Assembly (NCBI RefSeq): GCF_015910445.1 | Contig: NZ_CP048882.1 | Span: forward strand, 2,542,001 to 2,606,000 | From: Streptomyces bathyalis | Lineage (GTDB): Bacteria > Actinomycetota > Actinomycetes > Streptomycetales > Streptomycetaceae | DNA length: 64,000 nt | Direction: 5' to 3' | Shown: one piece after another, positions 51,067 through 60,937 of the stretch | Layout: every line of letters begins with the position of its first letter | Position numbering within the stretch: the stretch's first letter is position 1 | Made by a program: the position numbers and the translations under genes | Notes under the pieces: generated by a model | Database searches by the model: none | Told to the model about the DNA's origin: nothing | The model's input: the letters and a program-made list of their open reading frames with translations, nothing else

Positions 51067-52620
51067 TCAGGCGAGTTCGCCCGTCACCGACTCGGCCGCC
51101 CTGACGAGCGCTCCCGTCCCGACGAACCGCTCGGCCACCGCCAGGTCCGGGGAGAGGAACCGGTCGGGTCCCGGCCCGTCCACGCCTGCCTCGCGCAGGG
51201 CGTCCACGATCGCGCGGGACGCCGCGCCCGGCGTCAACCGCCCGCCCACGGCGCGCAGTTCGACGGCGCGTGCCGCGGCATACAGCTCGACGGCGACCAC
51301 ACGGGTCAGGGCGTCGACCGCGTTGCGCAGCTTCCGCGCCGCGGACCAGCCCATCGACACGTGGTCCTCCTGCATCGCCGAGGAAGGGATCGAGTCGGCG
51401 GAGGACGGGACGGCCAGCCGCTTCATCTCGCTGACCAGGGCGGCCTGCGTGTACTGGGCGATCATCAGGCCGGAGTCGACGCCGGCGTCGTGGGCCAGGA
51501 ACGGCGGCAGGCCGTGGGAGCGGTTCTTGTCCAGGAGGCGGTCGGTCCGGCGTTCCGCGATCGAGGCAAGGTCCGCGGCGGCCACGGCGAGGAAGTCGAG
51601 CACGTACGCGACGGGCGCCCCGTGGAAGTTGCCATTGGACTCCACGCGACCGTCGGGCAGCACCACCGGATTGTCGACGGCTGAGGCGAGTTCGCGCCGG
51701 GCGACCGTGAGGGCATGAGCGAGCGTGTCACGTCCGGCGCCCGCGACCTGCGGGGCGCAGCGCACCGAGTAGGCGTCCTGGACGCGCGGAGCGTCGTCCT
51801 GGTGGTGTCCCGTCAGACCCGAACCGGCAAGCACCTTCAGCATGTTGGCGGCCGAGGCGGCCTGCCCCGGGTGCGGGCGGATGGCGTGCAGCTCGGGCGC
51901 GAGGACCTTGTCGGTGCCGAGCAGCGCCTCCAGCGTGAGCGCGGCGGTGATGTCGGCGGAGGTGAAGAGGCGGGCCAGGTCCGCGCAGGCGAGCAGGAGC
52001 ATGCCGAGCATGCCGTCCGTGCCGTTGAGGAGGGCGAGCCCCTCCTTCTCGCGCAGTTCCACGGGCGTGATGCCGTGGGCGGCGAGGAGTTCCGCGGCGG
52101 GCTCCACGGTTCCGTCGGGACCCTCTGCCTCGCCCTCGCCCATGAGGGTCAGCGCACAGTGGGAGAGCGGCGCGAGATCGCCGGAGCAGCCGAGGGAGCC
52201 GTACTCGTGCACGACGGGGGTGATGCCGGCGTTGAGCAGTGCCGCGATGGACCGCGCGACCTCGGACCGTACGCCCGTACGGCCCGAGGCGAGGGTCTTC
52301 AGGCGCAGGAACATCAGCGCGCGCACGACCTCACGCTCCACGTGCGGGCCCATGCCGGCGGCGTGCGAGCGCACGATGTTGCGCTGCAGCTCGGCGCGGA
52401 GGCCGGGGCTGATGTGCCGGACGGCGAGGGCTCCGAAGCCGGTGGAGACGCCGTAGACGGGCTCGGGCTTGGCGGCCAGTTCCTCGATATGACGCCGGGA
52501 GGCGTCGAGTGCCGCCACAGCCTGCGCCGACAGCTCCACACGGGCGCCGTCCCGGGCGACGGCGATGACGTCTTCGGGGCTCGTGCCGGAGTCGCCCAGC
52601 ACCACGGTGTGCATACTCAT
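51067..52620 (-). CDS. hutH: Histidine ammonia-lyase
   Basis: This 517-residue enzyme deaminates histidine to urocanate, the first step of histidine catabolism. The MIO cofactor site is GSLGCSGDLAPLSHCALTLM, so the internal tripeptide is Cys-Ser-Gly rather than the textbook Ala-Ser-Gly. YGVSTGFGALA and SNGNFHGAPVAYVLDFLAV, then QEDHVSMG also match the family. Length is normal. It stands alone, with a promoter immediately upstream containing a small palindrome. The rest of the hut pathway is not in the window. Confidence 0.96.
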   Translation of the reverse strand: MSMHTVVLGDSGTSPEDVIAVARDGARVELSAQAVAALDASRRHIEELAAKPEPVYGVSTGFGALAVRHISPGLRAELQRNIVRSHAAGMGPHVEREVVRALMFLRLKTLASGRTGVRSEVARSIAALLNAGITPVVHEYGSLGCSGDLAPLSHCALTLMGEGEAEGPDGTVEPAAELLAAHGITPVELREKEGLALLNGTDGMLGMLLLACADLARLFTSADITAALTLEALLGTDKVLAPELHAIRPHPGQAASAANMLKVLAGSGLTGHHQDDAPRVQDAYSVRCAPQVAGAGRDTLAHALTVARRELASAVDNPVVLPDGRVESNGNFHGAPVAYVLDFLAVAAADLASIAERRTDRLLDKNRSHGLPPFLAHDAGVDSGLMIAQYTQAALVSEMKRLAVPSSADSIPSSAMQEDHVSMGWSAARKLRNAVDALTRVVAVELYAAARAVELRAVGGRLTPGAASRAIVDALREAGVDGPGPDRFLSPDLAVAERFVGTGALVRAAESVTGELA

Positions 52621-52628
52621 ATTCAGGC

Positions 52629-52657
52629 ACCCTAAAGAGTGAATCGATTCCTGTCAC
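52629..52657 (-). promoter_or_regulatory. hutH promoter with GAATCGATTC palindrome
   Basis: On the minus strand GTGACA and TAGGGT are 17 bases apart, nine bases from the hutH start. GAATCGATTC (52641-52650), a perfect palindrome, lies in the spacer and may be an operator. Confidence 0.5.
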
Positions 52658-52826
52658 GGCCGGGGTCCGCACGGACGGGACGCGGGAGGGTGCGAGGCCT
52701 TCCCCGGCGACTTTTCACCGTGGGGGCCAGGCGCCGCAGGAGGACCGCCGAGGCGCGTGTGCGCTGGGCCGGAGGCAGTGCGGGAGACCACGCGGCGGAC
52801 GGACACCGATGCCTGATGTCAGCGGC

Positions 52827-54347
52827 TCACAGCTCGGGGCTCCGGACACGCGGTCCGTGCCGCTCCGGCCCGCGGGTGCCGCCCGGGTTGCCGTGCTCGT
52901 GGGCGGAGCCGTCGGGGCGTCCGGGGCGTATGTGCAGCTCCGGCGACTCCGGAGGGCCCGAAGGGTTCGCCGGGTCCGTGCGGTCCGTCCCCCGGTCCTG
53001 CGGCCCCCGACGCCGATGCTCCCCGCCCTCCGTTGCCCCGCCCTGTGCGTTCCGGTCCTGCCGGCCTCGAGGGTCCGGCGGATCGTGCTGGTCGTTCGGC
53101 CCGGGCTCCGCGACCCCGGCCTCGTCCGGCTTCGGAGTGTGGCCCCGGAAGTGGCGGCGGTCGCCGACCGCCGGTGCCGGCGAGGCCTCCTCGGCCTCAG
53201 AGGCGTCGGCGAGACGCACCACGGGATCCTCGATGCCGCCCTGGCGACCCGCGACAACCGGTTCGAGCGCTCGCGCCGCCTTCGCCCTGTACTGCGCGGC
53301 GTCGGCCAACCGGAAGAGACGGGCCGCCGAACGTATCGGGCCTATCCGGTGCCCTGTGGACGCGACGCCGCAGGAGACTCCTTCGCCGCCCCTCAGCCCG
53401 AGAGCGTTGCGGCAGACCTCCTCCGCGGCACGTACGACCTGGTCCGCGGGCGGGCCCACCGTCAGCAGGCAGAACTCGTCGCCGCCCAGGCGCGCCGCCA
53501 GCGCACCCGGAAGCTTCGCCCCGGACATCGACAGCACCATCCCGAACCGCTCCAGCAGGCGGTCCCCGGCGGCGTGGCCGAGCTCGTCGTTGACGCGCTT
53601 GAGGCCGTTGACGTCGCAGACGACGAGGCTCACCACGGTGCCGTCCTCGCGGTGCCGCTCCAGACCGTCATCCAGCTTGCCCTCGATGGCCCGGCGGTTG
53701 GCCAGGCCCGTCAGCTGGTCGGTGAACGCGAGCCGACGCACCTCTTCCAGCTGCTCGTTCTGCGCGATCCCGGCGGCGATGATCTCGGCCAGTATGGCCG
53801 CGAACTGCGCGTCGGAACGGCCGAAGACCGGCGCCCCCTGACGGCGGGCCACATACAGCTCGCCCCAGGCGCGCCCGCGCAGCACTATCGGCGCCACGAC
53901 ACAGCAGCCGCGGCCACGGCGGCGCAGGGCGGCCACGCGTGCGTGGCGGGGGGCCGCACCGGGAGGGCCGTCGCCGTCGTGACCCTCCCCCTGGGCGGTC
54001 GTGATCCAGGCGAGGGGCTCCTCGTCGCCCTCCGCCGTCCACCGTTCCGGAAGCGGCTCGGTGATCTCGGGGAAGTCGTGCACCGGGTAGGACTCGTCGT
54101 CGGGGAACTCGCTCTCCCCCGGGGCGAGTTCGCCCACGTTGACCAGTACGTCCAGCCGTCCGCGTGCGCGGTCCCAGGCGGAGAGGGCGGCGAAGGCGGC
54201 GTCCATCGCGGCGCACGCCCGCAGGGCCGCGGCGTGCGCGACCTCGCGGCGCGTCGAGTGGCGGGGGTGCGCCTCGCAGAAGCGCTGTGCCCCTGCCATG
54301 GCCTGCGCCAGCTCGACGACAGCCCGCAGCCGTTCGTCCTCTCCCAT
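52827..54347 (-). CDS. GAF-GGDEF diguanylate cyclase
   Basis: This 506-residue cytoplasmic protein has an N-terminal GAF-like domain (about residues 30-205, ending AAGIAQNEQLEEVRRLAFTD) and a GGDEF domain (TDQLTGLANRR through ARLGGDEFCLL and on to residue 390). An intact GGDEF motif predicts synthesis of cyclic di-GMP. The RxxD inhibitory site five residues upstream is absent (LPGALAARLGG). The last 110 residues are a Pro/Arg/Glu-rich tail with no fold. I believe this is one of the conserved streptomycete GAF-GGDEF enzymes. It lies next to hutH and, three genes away, an adenylate cyclase. Confidence 0.93.
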   Translation of the reverse strand: MGEDERLRAVVELAQAMAGAQRFCEAHPRHSTRREVAHAAALRACAAMDAAFAALSAWDRARGRLDVLVNVGELAPGESEFPDDESYPVHDFPEITEPLPERWTAEGDEEPLAWITTAQGEGHDGDGPPGAAPRHARVAALRRRGRGCCVVAPIVLRGRAWGELYVARRQGAPVFGRSDAQFAAILAEIIAAGIAQNEQLEEVRRLAFTDQLTGLANRRAIEGKLDDGLERHREDGTVVSLVVCDVNGLKRVNDELGHAAGDRLLERFGMVLSMSGAKLPGALAARLGGDEFCLLTVGPPADQVVRAAEEVCRNALGLRGGEGVSCGVASTGHRIGPIRSAARLFRLADAAQYRAKAARALEPVVAGRQGGIEDPVVRLADASEAEEASPAPAVGDRRHFRGHTPKPDEAGVAEPGPNDQHDPPDPRGRQDRNAQGGATEGGEHRRRGPQDRGTDRTDPANPSGPPESPELHIRPGRPDGSAHEHGNPGGTRGPERHGPRVRSPEL

Positions 54348-54543
54348 GAGACTCAGGCTAGGACGAGTCCGGACAATCCTCTCGGGCCGGCAGCGCCACT
54401 GCGGCAGCCCCTACGGCCGTCCCTGCCGCGCCGGCACAGCCGTACGGGCGTGCACGAGAAGCCCGCGCGCGGACCTGCCGTACGGGTTACTCCCGCGCGA
54501 AACGCGGACGTGGGCGGCTCCCCGGCGGCCGGCCGTCAGCGCC

Positions 54544-55353
54544 TCACTCCCCGGGCCACTGCGGCTTCCGCTTCTCGTTGAAGGCAGCGACGCCCTCGGT
54601 GCGGTCACCGGAGAAGGCGACGGTGCGCCAGGCGGCGTCCTCGATCTCCAGCCCGGCCCACAGGTCCAGCCCCCAGCCCGTACGCAGCGCACGCTTCGCG
54701 GCCCGCAGACCCACCGGCGAGTTCCCGGCGATGCGACCGGCCAGCGCGAGTGCCTCGGCACGGTCCTCCGCCGCCTCGACGAGCTCGTCGACGAGGCCGA
54801 TCTCGCGAGCCTCGGCCGCCTCGACCCGGCGCGCGGAGAAGATCAGCTCGGCGGCGCGGGCCGCGCCGACCCTGCGGGGCAGCAGCTGCGTGCCGCCACC
54901 GCCCGGGATGACGCCGACGGACACCTCTGGCAGCCCCACGACGGCGGTGGTGTCGGCGACGATCACGTCGCAGGAGAGCGCCAGCTCGAAGCCCCCGCCG
55001 AGTGCGAACCCGTGCACGGCGGCGATCGTCGGCATCGGCAGATCCAGCACCCCGGTGTAGGCGGCGCGGGCCGTCGGCCGGTGGCGGCTGAGGTCGGCGT
55101 CGCTCAGGGCATTGCGCTCCTTGAGGTCCGCGCCGACGCAGAACGCGCGGTCGTTGCTGGAGCTGAGCACCGTGGCACGCATGGTCCGGTCCCCGCCGAG
55201 AGCGGTGCACGCCTCGACCAGATCGGCGGCGAGCCCGGCGGAGACGGCGTTCATGGCCTTCGGCCGGTCCAGTACGAGCTCGGCGACGTGGGTTCCGGTG
55301 TCCCTGCGGACCACGATCCACTCGCCGTAACGCTCTTCGCTCACCGTGCTCAT
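54544..55353 (-). CDS. Enoyl-CoA hydratase / isomerase family protein
   Basis: This 269-residue crotonase-fold enzyme acts on acyl-CoA thioesters in fatty-acid or branched-chain degradation. The oxyanion-hole motifs are AFCVGADLKER and HGFALGGGFELALSCDVIVA, followed by GLPEVSVGVIPGGGGTQLLPR with a catalytic Glu. The C-terminus ends RTEGVAAFNEKRKPQWPGE. GGAGG lies five bases before ATG 55353. It is leftward and separate by over 100 bases from cya. Substrate chain length is not determined. Confidence 0.93.
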   Translation of the reverse strand: MSTVSEERYGEWIVVRRDTGTHVAELVLDRPKAMNAVSAGLAADLVEACTALGGDRTMRATVLSSSNDRAFCVGADLKERNALSDADLSRHRPTARAAYTGVLDLPMPTIAAVHGFALGGGFELALSCDVIVADTTAVVGLPEVSVGVIPGGGGTQLLPRRVGAARAAELIFSARRVEAAEAREIGLVDELVEAAEDRAEALALAGRIAGNSPVGLRAAKRALRTGWGLDLWAGLEIEDAAWRTVAFSGDRTEGVAAFNEKRKPQWPGE

Positions 55354-55462
55354 GCGGCCCTCCGTGGTTGACACGCGCTCAGGATCGACGCGCATCAGAC
55401 TACGGTCCGCATCCCGGCGGCCGGTACACAAGACGATGAGCCCGCCCCGAAGTGAGCACTCC

Positions 55463-56704
55463 TCAGCGGCGGTTGAGCATCCAGGGCTCGACGACTCCGA
55501 GGCCGCGAACCGGCCGCTGGTACAGCGGCTGCAGCGCGTAGCGGTAGTCCGAGAGGTCCTCGGTCTCCTTCTCCGACTCCGGTGCGTCTCCCGAGGCGAC
55601 CAGTTCCGCGCGGAAGTCGCCGTCCACGAGGACCCTGTCCTTCGGCGCTATCGACGTCAGCCTGCTCGCGAGATTGACCGTGTTGCCGAAGACATCGCCC
55701 ATGCGCGTGGTCATCGTGCCGAATGCGATGCCCACGCGCAGCTCGGGCATCGTCGCGTCGTTCGCCATGGTCTCGATGAGCCGCAGGCCGATCTCCGCGG
55801 CGGTGCCCGCGTCCTCGGCCACGTAGAGGATCTCGTCGCCGAGGGCCTTGATGAGTCTGCCCCCGTTCGCGGCGACCAGATCGGCGGACGTCGTCTCGAA
55901 CGCCTCGACCAGCTCGCCGAGTTCGTCGTCCTCCAGACGGCGCGTCAGGCGCGTGAAGCCCACCAGGTCGGCGAAGGCGATCGCCTGCCGCCGGTCGATG
56001 GTGTCCTCGTCGTCCAGGGCCTGTACGACCCGGCCGGTGGCCGCGGCGAGCTGGCGCCGCCACACGTAGACCAGGAACTCCTCCAGCTCGGGCAGGAGCA
56101 GCTGGACCAGCGGATAGGTGACCTCGTTGCGCGTCATGCCGGGCTCGGGCGGCTCCGTGAGCCCCATCAGGAAGGAGTCGATCTGCCAGTCGGCCAGCCG
56201 CGACGTGGTCTGCCCGGTCGAGCGGGCGACCTGCACCGCCATCGGCTCGCTGAGCAGCCCCGCCTCGACGAGGCCCGCGAGCCGCCGCAGCGCCAGCACG
56301 TCCGCCTCGGTGAGGGCCTTGGCCTGGCCGACGTCGGCGAAGCCCATCGCACGCCAGAAACGGGAGGCGAGCTCCATGGAGACACCGGCCGCCCGGGCCG
56401 CCTGGAAGGGGGTGTACTGCCGCTTCGAGCCGAGGATCAGCTGTTCGATGCGTGTGGCGCTGGGGTCGTCCTCGTCGTCCTCGAAGGGGGCCTCGGGATC
56501 CGTGCCGTCGCCGGCGTCCGGCCCGTGCTGTGCGTCCGCGCCGCCAGAGGTCGCGGGGAATTCGAACGGCGCCTCGCCGTTGCCGTCGGAGCCGCCGGTC
56601 CGTGCGGCGCGGCCCGGTCCTGCGACCCCCTGCCCGCTCCCCGGCTCCGGCGCCGACTGCGACCCGGACGTACGCGCGGGAATGTCCGGTTCATTCTCGG
56701 CCAC
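55463..56704 (-). CDS. cya: Class III adenylate cyclase
   Basis: This 413-residue enzyme converts ATP to cAMP. A disordered acidic N-terminus (about 80 residues) precedes a helical regulatory region (ARAAGVSMELASRFWRAMGF), and the catalytic class III domain occupies about residues 240-380. AFADLVGFTRLTRRLE carries the first metal-binding Asp; GGRLIKALGDEILYV supplies the adenine-selecting Lys and the second Asp; VFGNTVNLASRL carries the transition-state Asn and Arg. In S. coelicolor this cyclase is needed for normal germination and differentiation. It is leftward. Confidence 0.95.
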   Translation of the reverse strand: MAENEPDIPARTSGSQSAPEPGSGQGVAGPGRAARTGGSDGNGEAPFEFPATSGGADAQHGPDAGDGTDPEAPFEDDEDDPSATRIEQLILGSKRQYTPFQAARAAGVSMELASRFWRAMGFADVGQAKALTEADVLALRRLAGLVEAGLLSEPMAVQVARSTGQTTSRLADWQIDSFLMGLTEPPEPGMTRNEVTYPLVQLLLPELEEFLVYVWRRQLAAATGRVVQALDDEDTIDRRQAIAFADLVGFTRLTRRLEDDELGELVEAFETTSADLVAANGGRLIKALGDEILYVAEDAGTAAEIGLRLIETMANDATMPELRVGIAFGTMTTRMGDVFGNTVNLASRLTSIAPKDRVLVDGDFRAELVASGDAPESEKETEDLSDYRYALQPLYQRPVRGLGVVEPWMLNRR

Positions 56705-56956
56705 TGTCCGCCCCTTGCCAGGTCCGGTCGTCCCTGCGCACTGCCCTTCCGTTCTCTTGCTGAGATCTTCCGGGGATCACCGGGACGCCTCACATCCGTG
56801 TCCCCTCCGCCGCGTGCCAACAATACGGCAGCAGCGCGCTGAACAGGCCCCTCTGCGAACGGACCATCAGAAGCGGACCACCGGCTCGGCGGAACATCTA
56901 CCCTGTGCGACCCGCGCCTGTGGGGGTGCCTGCGGGGCGCCGGGAACGCCCGGAGG

Positions 56957-57904
56957 TCAGGCCTCCGCGCCGCCGTCGCTCCCGTGGCCGCCGTCACCGC
57001 GCAGATGCACGATGTCGCCCGCCGCGACGGGCCGCTGCACGCCCTCCTCGGTACCGATGACGAGCCGTCCGTCGCTGTCGACGGCCACGGCCTCGCCGAC
57101 GAGCTCCCCGCCGCCGGGCAGCTCCGCCCGCACATGGCGGCCGAGCGTCGCGCATCCGGCGGCGTAGGCCTCCAGCAGGCCGGAGGCGACGGGGTCGCCG
57201 TCGGCGGCGGCCCAGCGCCCGTACCAGTCCTCGACGGAGCGCAGCACCGCACGCAGCAGCGGGTCGCGGTCGGCGGCCTGTGCCCCGGCGAGGACGAGCG
57301 AGCCGGCGGAGGGTACGGGCAGCTCCGGTTCGTGTAGCGAGACGTTGAGGCCGATGCCGAGGACGATCCCGGCGCCGCCGGATCGCTTCTCCTCGCCGTT
57401 CCCCTCCTCACCGCTCCCCTGCTCCGCGGTCACGTCGGTGCGCTCCGCCAGGATGCCGCCGGTCTTGCGCTCCTCGCCCCCGATGTCCACGAGGACGTCG
57501 TTGGGCCACTTCAGCTTGGTGTCGATGCCCGCCGTGCGGGCCAGCGCGCTCGCGGTCGCCACCCCGGCGAGGAGCGGCACCCACCCCCAGCGCTCCTGCG
57601 GGACCGGCGGCACGATCAGCATCGAGACGAAGATGCCGGAGCGCGGCGGCGCGCTCCACTCCCGCTCCAGCCGGCCCCGGCCCGCCGTCTGCTCCTCGGC
57701 GACGAGGACGGCTCCCTCGTGCGCGCTCCCGTCGCGTGCACGCGCGGCCAGGTCGGTGTTGGTCGAGCCGGTGCGCTCGACGACTTCCAGCGACGTCCAG
57801 ATGCTGTCCGCTCCGGTCAGCGCACGGCGCAGCGCGGCCGCGTTGAGCGGAGGGCGGCTGAGGTCGGACCAGCGGCCCGGGTCTCCGGAGGGGTTCGGCG
57901 TCAT
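56957..57904 (-). CDS. birA: Biotin--[acetyl-CoA-carboxylase] ligase (BirA)
   Basis: This 315-residue ligase attaches biotin to carrier lysines. The biotinyl-AMP loop is [19 protein letters not shown], and [20 protein letters not shown], then GGILAE completes the site. It lacks the N-terminal DNA-binding domain of E. coli BirA, so it is a ligase only. An Asp/Glu/Gly-rich insert (about residues 185-200) lies before [14 protein letters not shown] 57904 (MTPNPSGD) is preferred. It diverges from pccB, whose operon includes the biotin-carrying partner AccA2, the likely substrate. Confidence 0.96.
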   Translation of the reverse strand: MTPNPSGDPGRWSDLSRPPLNAAALRRALTGADSIWTSLEVVERTGSTNTDLAARARDGSAHEGAVLVAEEQTAGRGRLEREWSAPPRSGIFVSMLIVPPVPQERWGWVPLLAGVATASALARTAGIDTKLKWPNDVLVDIGGEERKTGGILAERTDVTAEQGSGEEGNGEEKRSGGAGIVLGIGLNVSLHEPELPVPSAGSLVLAGAQAADRDPLLRAVLRSVEDWYGRWAAADGDPVASGLLEAYAAGCATLGRHVRAELPGGGELVGEAVAVDSDGRLVIGTEEGVQRPVAAGDIVHLRGDGGHGSDGGAEA

Positions 57905-58062
57905 GGCGTCAGCGTAGGCCCGCGTCCCGTGCCGCCGCCCGCTCGGCCGGAGCCGTACCGGTGCAGGTGAAGAGTGTGGCCAACGCCGCACCGACGAACG
58001 GCTTCTTCGCGGATAGCCTACGAACCGGTAGCCGCACGCTGACGAGTAGGAGCCGCACGCAG

Positions 58063-59655
58063 ATGTCCGAGCAGGAGAGCCCAGACATCCACACGACCGC
58101 GGGCAAGATCGCGGATTTCGAACGCCGCGCTGCGGAGGCGACGCACGCGGGTTCGCAGCGCGCGGTGGAGAAACAGCACGCCAAGGGGAAACTGACCGCG
58201 CGTGAGCGCGTCGATCTGCTGCTCGACGAGGGCAGCTTCACGGAGCTGGACGAGTTCGCCCGTCACCGCTCCACCAACTTCGGCCTGGAGAAGAACCGTC
58301 CGTACGGCGACGGTGTCGTCACCGGCTACGGCACGGTCGACGGCCGTCCCGTCTGCGTCTATTCGCAGGACTTCACGATCTTCGGCGGGTCGCTGGGCGA
58401 GGTGTACGGGGAGAAGATCGTCAAGGTCATGGACTTCGCCCTGAAGAACGGCTGTCCGATCATCGGGATCAACGACGGTGGCGGCGCCCGCATCCAGGAA
58501 GGGGTCGTGGCGCTCGGCCTGTTCGCGGAGATCTTCCGCAGGAACGTGCACGCCTCCGGCGTCGTCCCGCAGATCAGCCTCATCGTCGGCCCGTGCGCCG
58601 GCGGCGCCGTCTACTCCCCCGCGATCACCGACTTCACGGTGATGGTGGATCAGACCTCGCACATGTTCATCACCGGGCCCGACGTCATCAAGACGGTCAC
58701 CGGCGAGGACGTGGGCTTCGAGGAACTGGGCGGCGCCCGCACGCACAACGCCACGTCCGGCGTCGCGCACCACATGTCGGGCGACGAGAAGGACGCCATC
58801 GAGTACGTCAAGGCGCTGCTGTCCTACCTGCCGTCGAACAACCTCTCCGAGCCCCCGGTCTTCCCCGAGGACGCGGACCTCGAGACCTCCGACGAGGACC
58901 GCGAGCTGGACACGCTCATCCCGGACTCCGCGAACCAGCCCTACGACATGCACTCCGCGATCGAGCACGTCCTCGACGACGGTGAATTCCTGGAGACGCA
59001 GGCGCTGTTCGCCCCGAACATCATCACCGGGTTCGGACGGATCGAGGGCCAGTCCGTGGGTGTGGTGGCCAACCAGCCGATGCAGTTCGCCGGTTGCCTC
59101 AACATCGACGCCAGCGAGAAGGCGGCACGCTTCGTGCGCACCTGCGACGCGTACAACGTGCCCGTCCTCACCTTCGTCGACGTCCCTGGCTTCCTGCCGG
59201 GCACGGACCAGGAGTACGACGGCATCATCCGGCGCGGCGCCAAGCTCATCTACGCCTACGCGGAGGCGACGGTGCCGCTGGTCACCGTGATCACGCGGAA
59301 GGCCTTCGGCGGCGCGTACGACGTCATGGGCTCCAAGCACCTCGGCGCCGACCTCAACTTCGCATGGCCCACGGCGCAGATCGCCGTCATGGGCGCTCAG
59401 GGCGCGGTCAACATCCTCTACCGCAAGCGGCTCGCCGGCGTGGAGAACGACGAGGAACGGGAGGGACTGCGGGCTGAGTTGACGCAGGAGTACGAGGACG
59501 CGCTGCTGAATCCGTATGCCGCGGCCGAACGCGGGTATGTGGACGCTGTGATCATGCCGTCCGAGACCCGCCGTCACATCACCCGCGGTCTGCGCACGCT
59601 CCGTTCGAAGCGCGAGCAGCTGCCCCCGAAGAAGCACGGCAACATCCCGCTGTGA
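58063..59655 (+). CDS. pccB: Propionyl-CoA carboxylase beta subunit (carboxyltransferase)
   Basis: This 530-residue carboxyltransferase moves CO2 from biotin on AccA2 to propionyl-CoA, giving methylmalonyl-CoA for polyketides and odd-chain metabolism. Features are [24 protein letters not shown] and [20 protein letters not shown], then [20 protein letters not shown]. Asp420 in [15 protein letters not shown] matches the residue (Asp422 in S. coelicolor PccB) that specifies propionyl over acetyl-CoA. ATG 58063 follows TAGGAG. The epsilon subunit gene starts 14 bases later. Confidence 0.97.
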   Translation: MSEQESPDIHTTAGKIADFERRAAEATHAGSQRAVEKQHAKGKLTARERVDLLLDEGSFTELDEFARHRSTNFGLEKNRPYGDGVVTGYGTVDGRPVCVYSQDFTIFGGSLGEVYGEKIVKVMDFALKNGCPIIGINDGGGARIQEGVVALGLFAEIFRRNVHASGVVPQISLIVGPCAGGAVYSPAITDFTVMVDQTSHMFITGPDVIKTVTGEDVGFEELGGARTHNATSGVAHHMSGDEKDAIEYVKALLSYLPSNNLSEPPVFPEDADLETSDEDRELDTLIPDSANQPYDMHSAIEHVLDDGEFLETQALFAPNIITGFGRIEGQSVGVVANQPMQFAGCLNIDASEKAARFVRTCDAYNVPVLTFVDVPGFLPGTDQEYDGIIRRGAKLIYAYAEATVPLVTVITRKAFGGAYDVMGSKHLGADLNFAWPTAQIAVMGAQGAVNILYRKRLAGVENDEEREGLRAELTQEYEDALLNPYAAAERGYVDAVIMPSETRRHITRGLRTLRSKREQLPPKKHGNIPL

Positions 59656-59669
59656 GGAGGCCGTTCGCC

Positions 59670-59921
59670 ATGCTCGACCCGACGACAGAGGAGCAGGGGG
59701 AGAACCCGCCGTTCCCGCCGATCAAGGTGGTGCGGGGCAATCCGACCCCTGAGGAGCTGGCCGCCGCGCTCGCGGTGGTCAGGGCGCGGGCGGCCGCGGT
59801 GGCCCCGCAGGCGCCGGATTCCCGGACCGCCGACGAGTGGTCGGACCCAGCCCGTACGGTCCCGCGCCGTGTCCCTCACCCGGGCCCGAAGGCGTGGCGA
59901 ACGGCGTTCTGGCCCGCCTGA
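59670..59921 (+). CDS. pccE: Acyl-CoA carboxylase epsilon subunit
   Basis: This 83-residue epsilon subunit enhances the beta-carboxyltransferase complex. The signature PIKVVRGNPTPEELAAALAV, then the C-terminal WSDPARTVPRRV..GPKAWRTAFWPA match the AccE/PccE family. The ATG follows GAGGAGG by nine bases and lies 14 bases after pccB, so the two are co-transcribed. It lacks the long disordered insert of some AccE proteins. Confidence 0.93.
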   Translation: MLDPTTEEQGENPPFPPIKVVRGNPTPEELAAALAVVRARAAAVAPQAPDSRTADEWSDPARTVPRRVPHPGPKAWRTAFWPA

Positions 59922-60031
59922 ACCGACCTGGACACCGCTCCGCGCCCGGACCGGATCCGCTCCGGGCGCGGAGCGTGAACGGGCGGGAATGAGTACGCGT
60001 ACTCAGGCGCGGCAACGGCGTCCGCCGCAGC

Positions 60032-60178
60032 ATGGAATTCATGCTGTGGTCCGACCCCCGCGACGAGCCTCCGAAGGAGATGCGCGCGACGCTGGCGATG
60101 CTGCGGCGCCTTTACTGGTTGCTGCCCGTCGTCGTGATCGCCTCCGTCGTGCTGGCCAACGTCAGGCCGGACGCCTAG
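60032..60178 (+). CDS. 48-residue single-pass membrane protein
   Basis: This small gene reads [20 protein letters not shown], then [20 protein letters not shown] and LANVRPDA, ending at TAG. It has one transmembrane helix and a charged cytoplasmic front. A second in-frame ATG at 60041 (MLWSDPRDE) is an alternative start. The position between the epsilon subunit and maf is the same as that of small conserved streptomycete proteins. The function is unknown. Confidence 0.68.
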   Translation: MEFMLWSDPRDEPPKEMRATLAMLRRLYWLLPVVVIASVVLANVRPDA

Positions 60179-60224
60179 GGACTGCCCGGCGGGCGGCCCC
60201 TGCCGGGTCTCTACGATTGCGCCC

Positions 60225-60869
60225 ATGGCCTCTTCTTCCGCTTCTTCCTCGCAGCAGCCGCAGCCCCGGCAGCCGGTGCGCCGGCTCGTCCTCGCCTCCG
60301 CGTCCCCGGCCCGGCTGAGCCTGCTGCGGCAGGCGGGATTCTCGCCGGACGTGATCGTCAGCGGCGTGGACGAGGACGGGTTGTCCGCGCCGACGCCCGG
60401 CGAACTGGCGCGGGTGCTCGCGGAGGCGAAGGCGCAGGCCGTCGCGGCACTCCCGGAGGCCGCCGACGCGCTCGTGATCGGCTGCGACTCCGTGCTGGAG
60501 CTGGACGGTGAGCCGCTGGGCAAGCCCGCCGACGCGGAGGAGGCGACGGCGCGCTGGAAGGCGATGCGCGGGCGCTCAGGCGTGCTGCAGACCGGGCACT
60601 GCGTCCTCGACAGCCGTGACAGCACGGGCACTTCGGCGACGGCCTCCACGACCGTGCACTTCGGCGAGCCCACCGACGAGGAGATCGCCGCCTACGTGGC
60701 GACGGGCGAACCCGTGCACGTCGCGGGCGCGTTCACGCTCGATGGCCGCTCGGCGCCGTTCATCAAGGGCATCGAGGGGGACCACGGAACGGTGATCGGG
60801 CTCTCGCTGCCGCTGCTGCGCGATCTCCTCGCGCAAATGGGCGTCGGCATCACGGACTTGTGGTCCTGA
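60225..60869 (+). CDS. Maf-like nucleoside triphosphate pyrophosphatase
   Basis: This 214-residue Maf/HAM1-like pyrophosphatase hydrolyses dTTP/UTP or modified pyrimidine nucleotides, removing non-canonical forms. The N-terminal motif [20 protein letters not shown] is diagnostic, followed by [19 protein letters not shown] with the catalytic Asp and the C-terminal [20 protein letters not shown]. An Ala/Ser/Gln-rich leader of about 18 residues precedes the fold; a downstream start is possible. It is in the same direction as pccB and may share its transcript. Confidence 0.92.
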   Translation: MASSSASSSQQPQPRQPVRRLVLASASPARLSLLRQAGFSPDVIVSGVDEDGLSAPTPGELARVLAEAKAQAVAALPEAADALVIGCDSVLELDGEPLGKPADAEEATARWKAMRGRSGVLQTGHCVLDSRDSTGTSATASTTVHFGEPTDEEIAAYVATGEPVHVAGAFTLDGRSAPFIKGIEGDHGTVIGLSLPLLRDLLAQMGVGITDLWS

Positions 60870-60937
60870 GGGCAACGGGGCGCCCGCTCAGGGGCGGAGC
60901 ACCGGCCGGGCCCGGTCGCCGAGCCCGTGTTCCGCCT

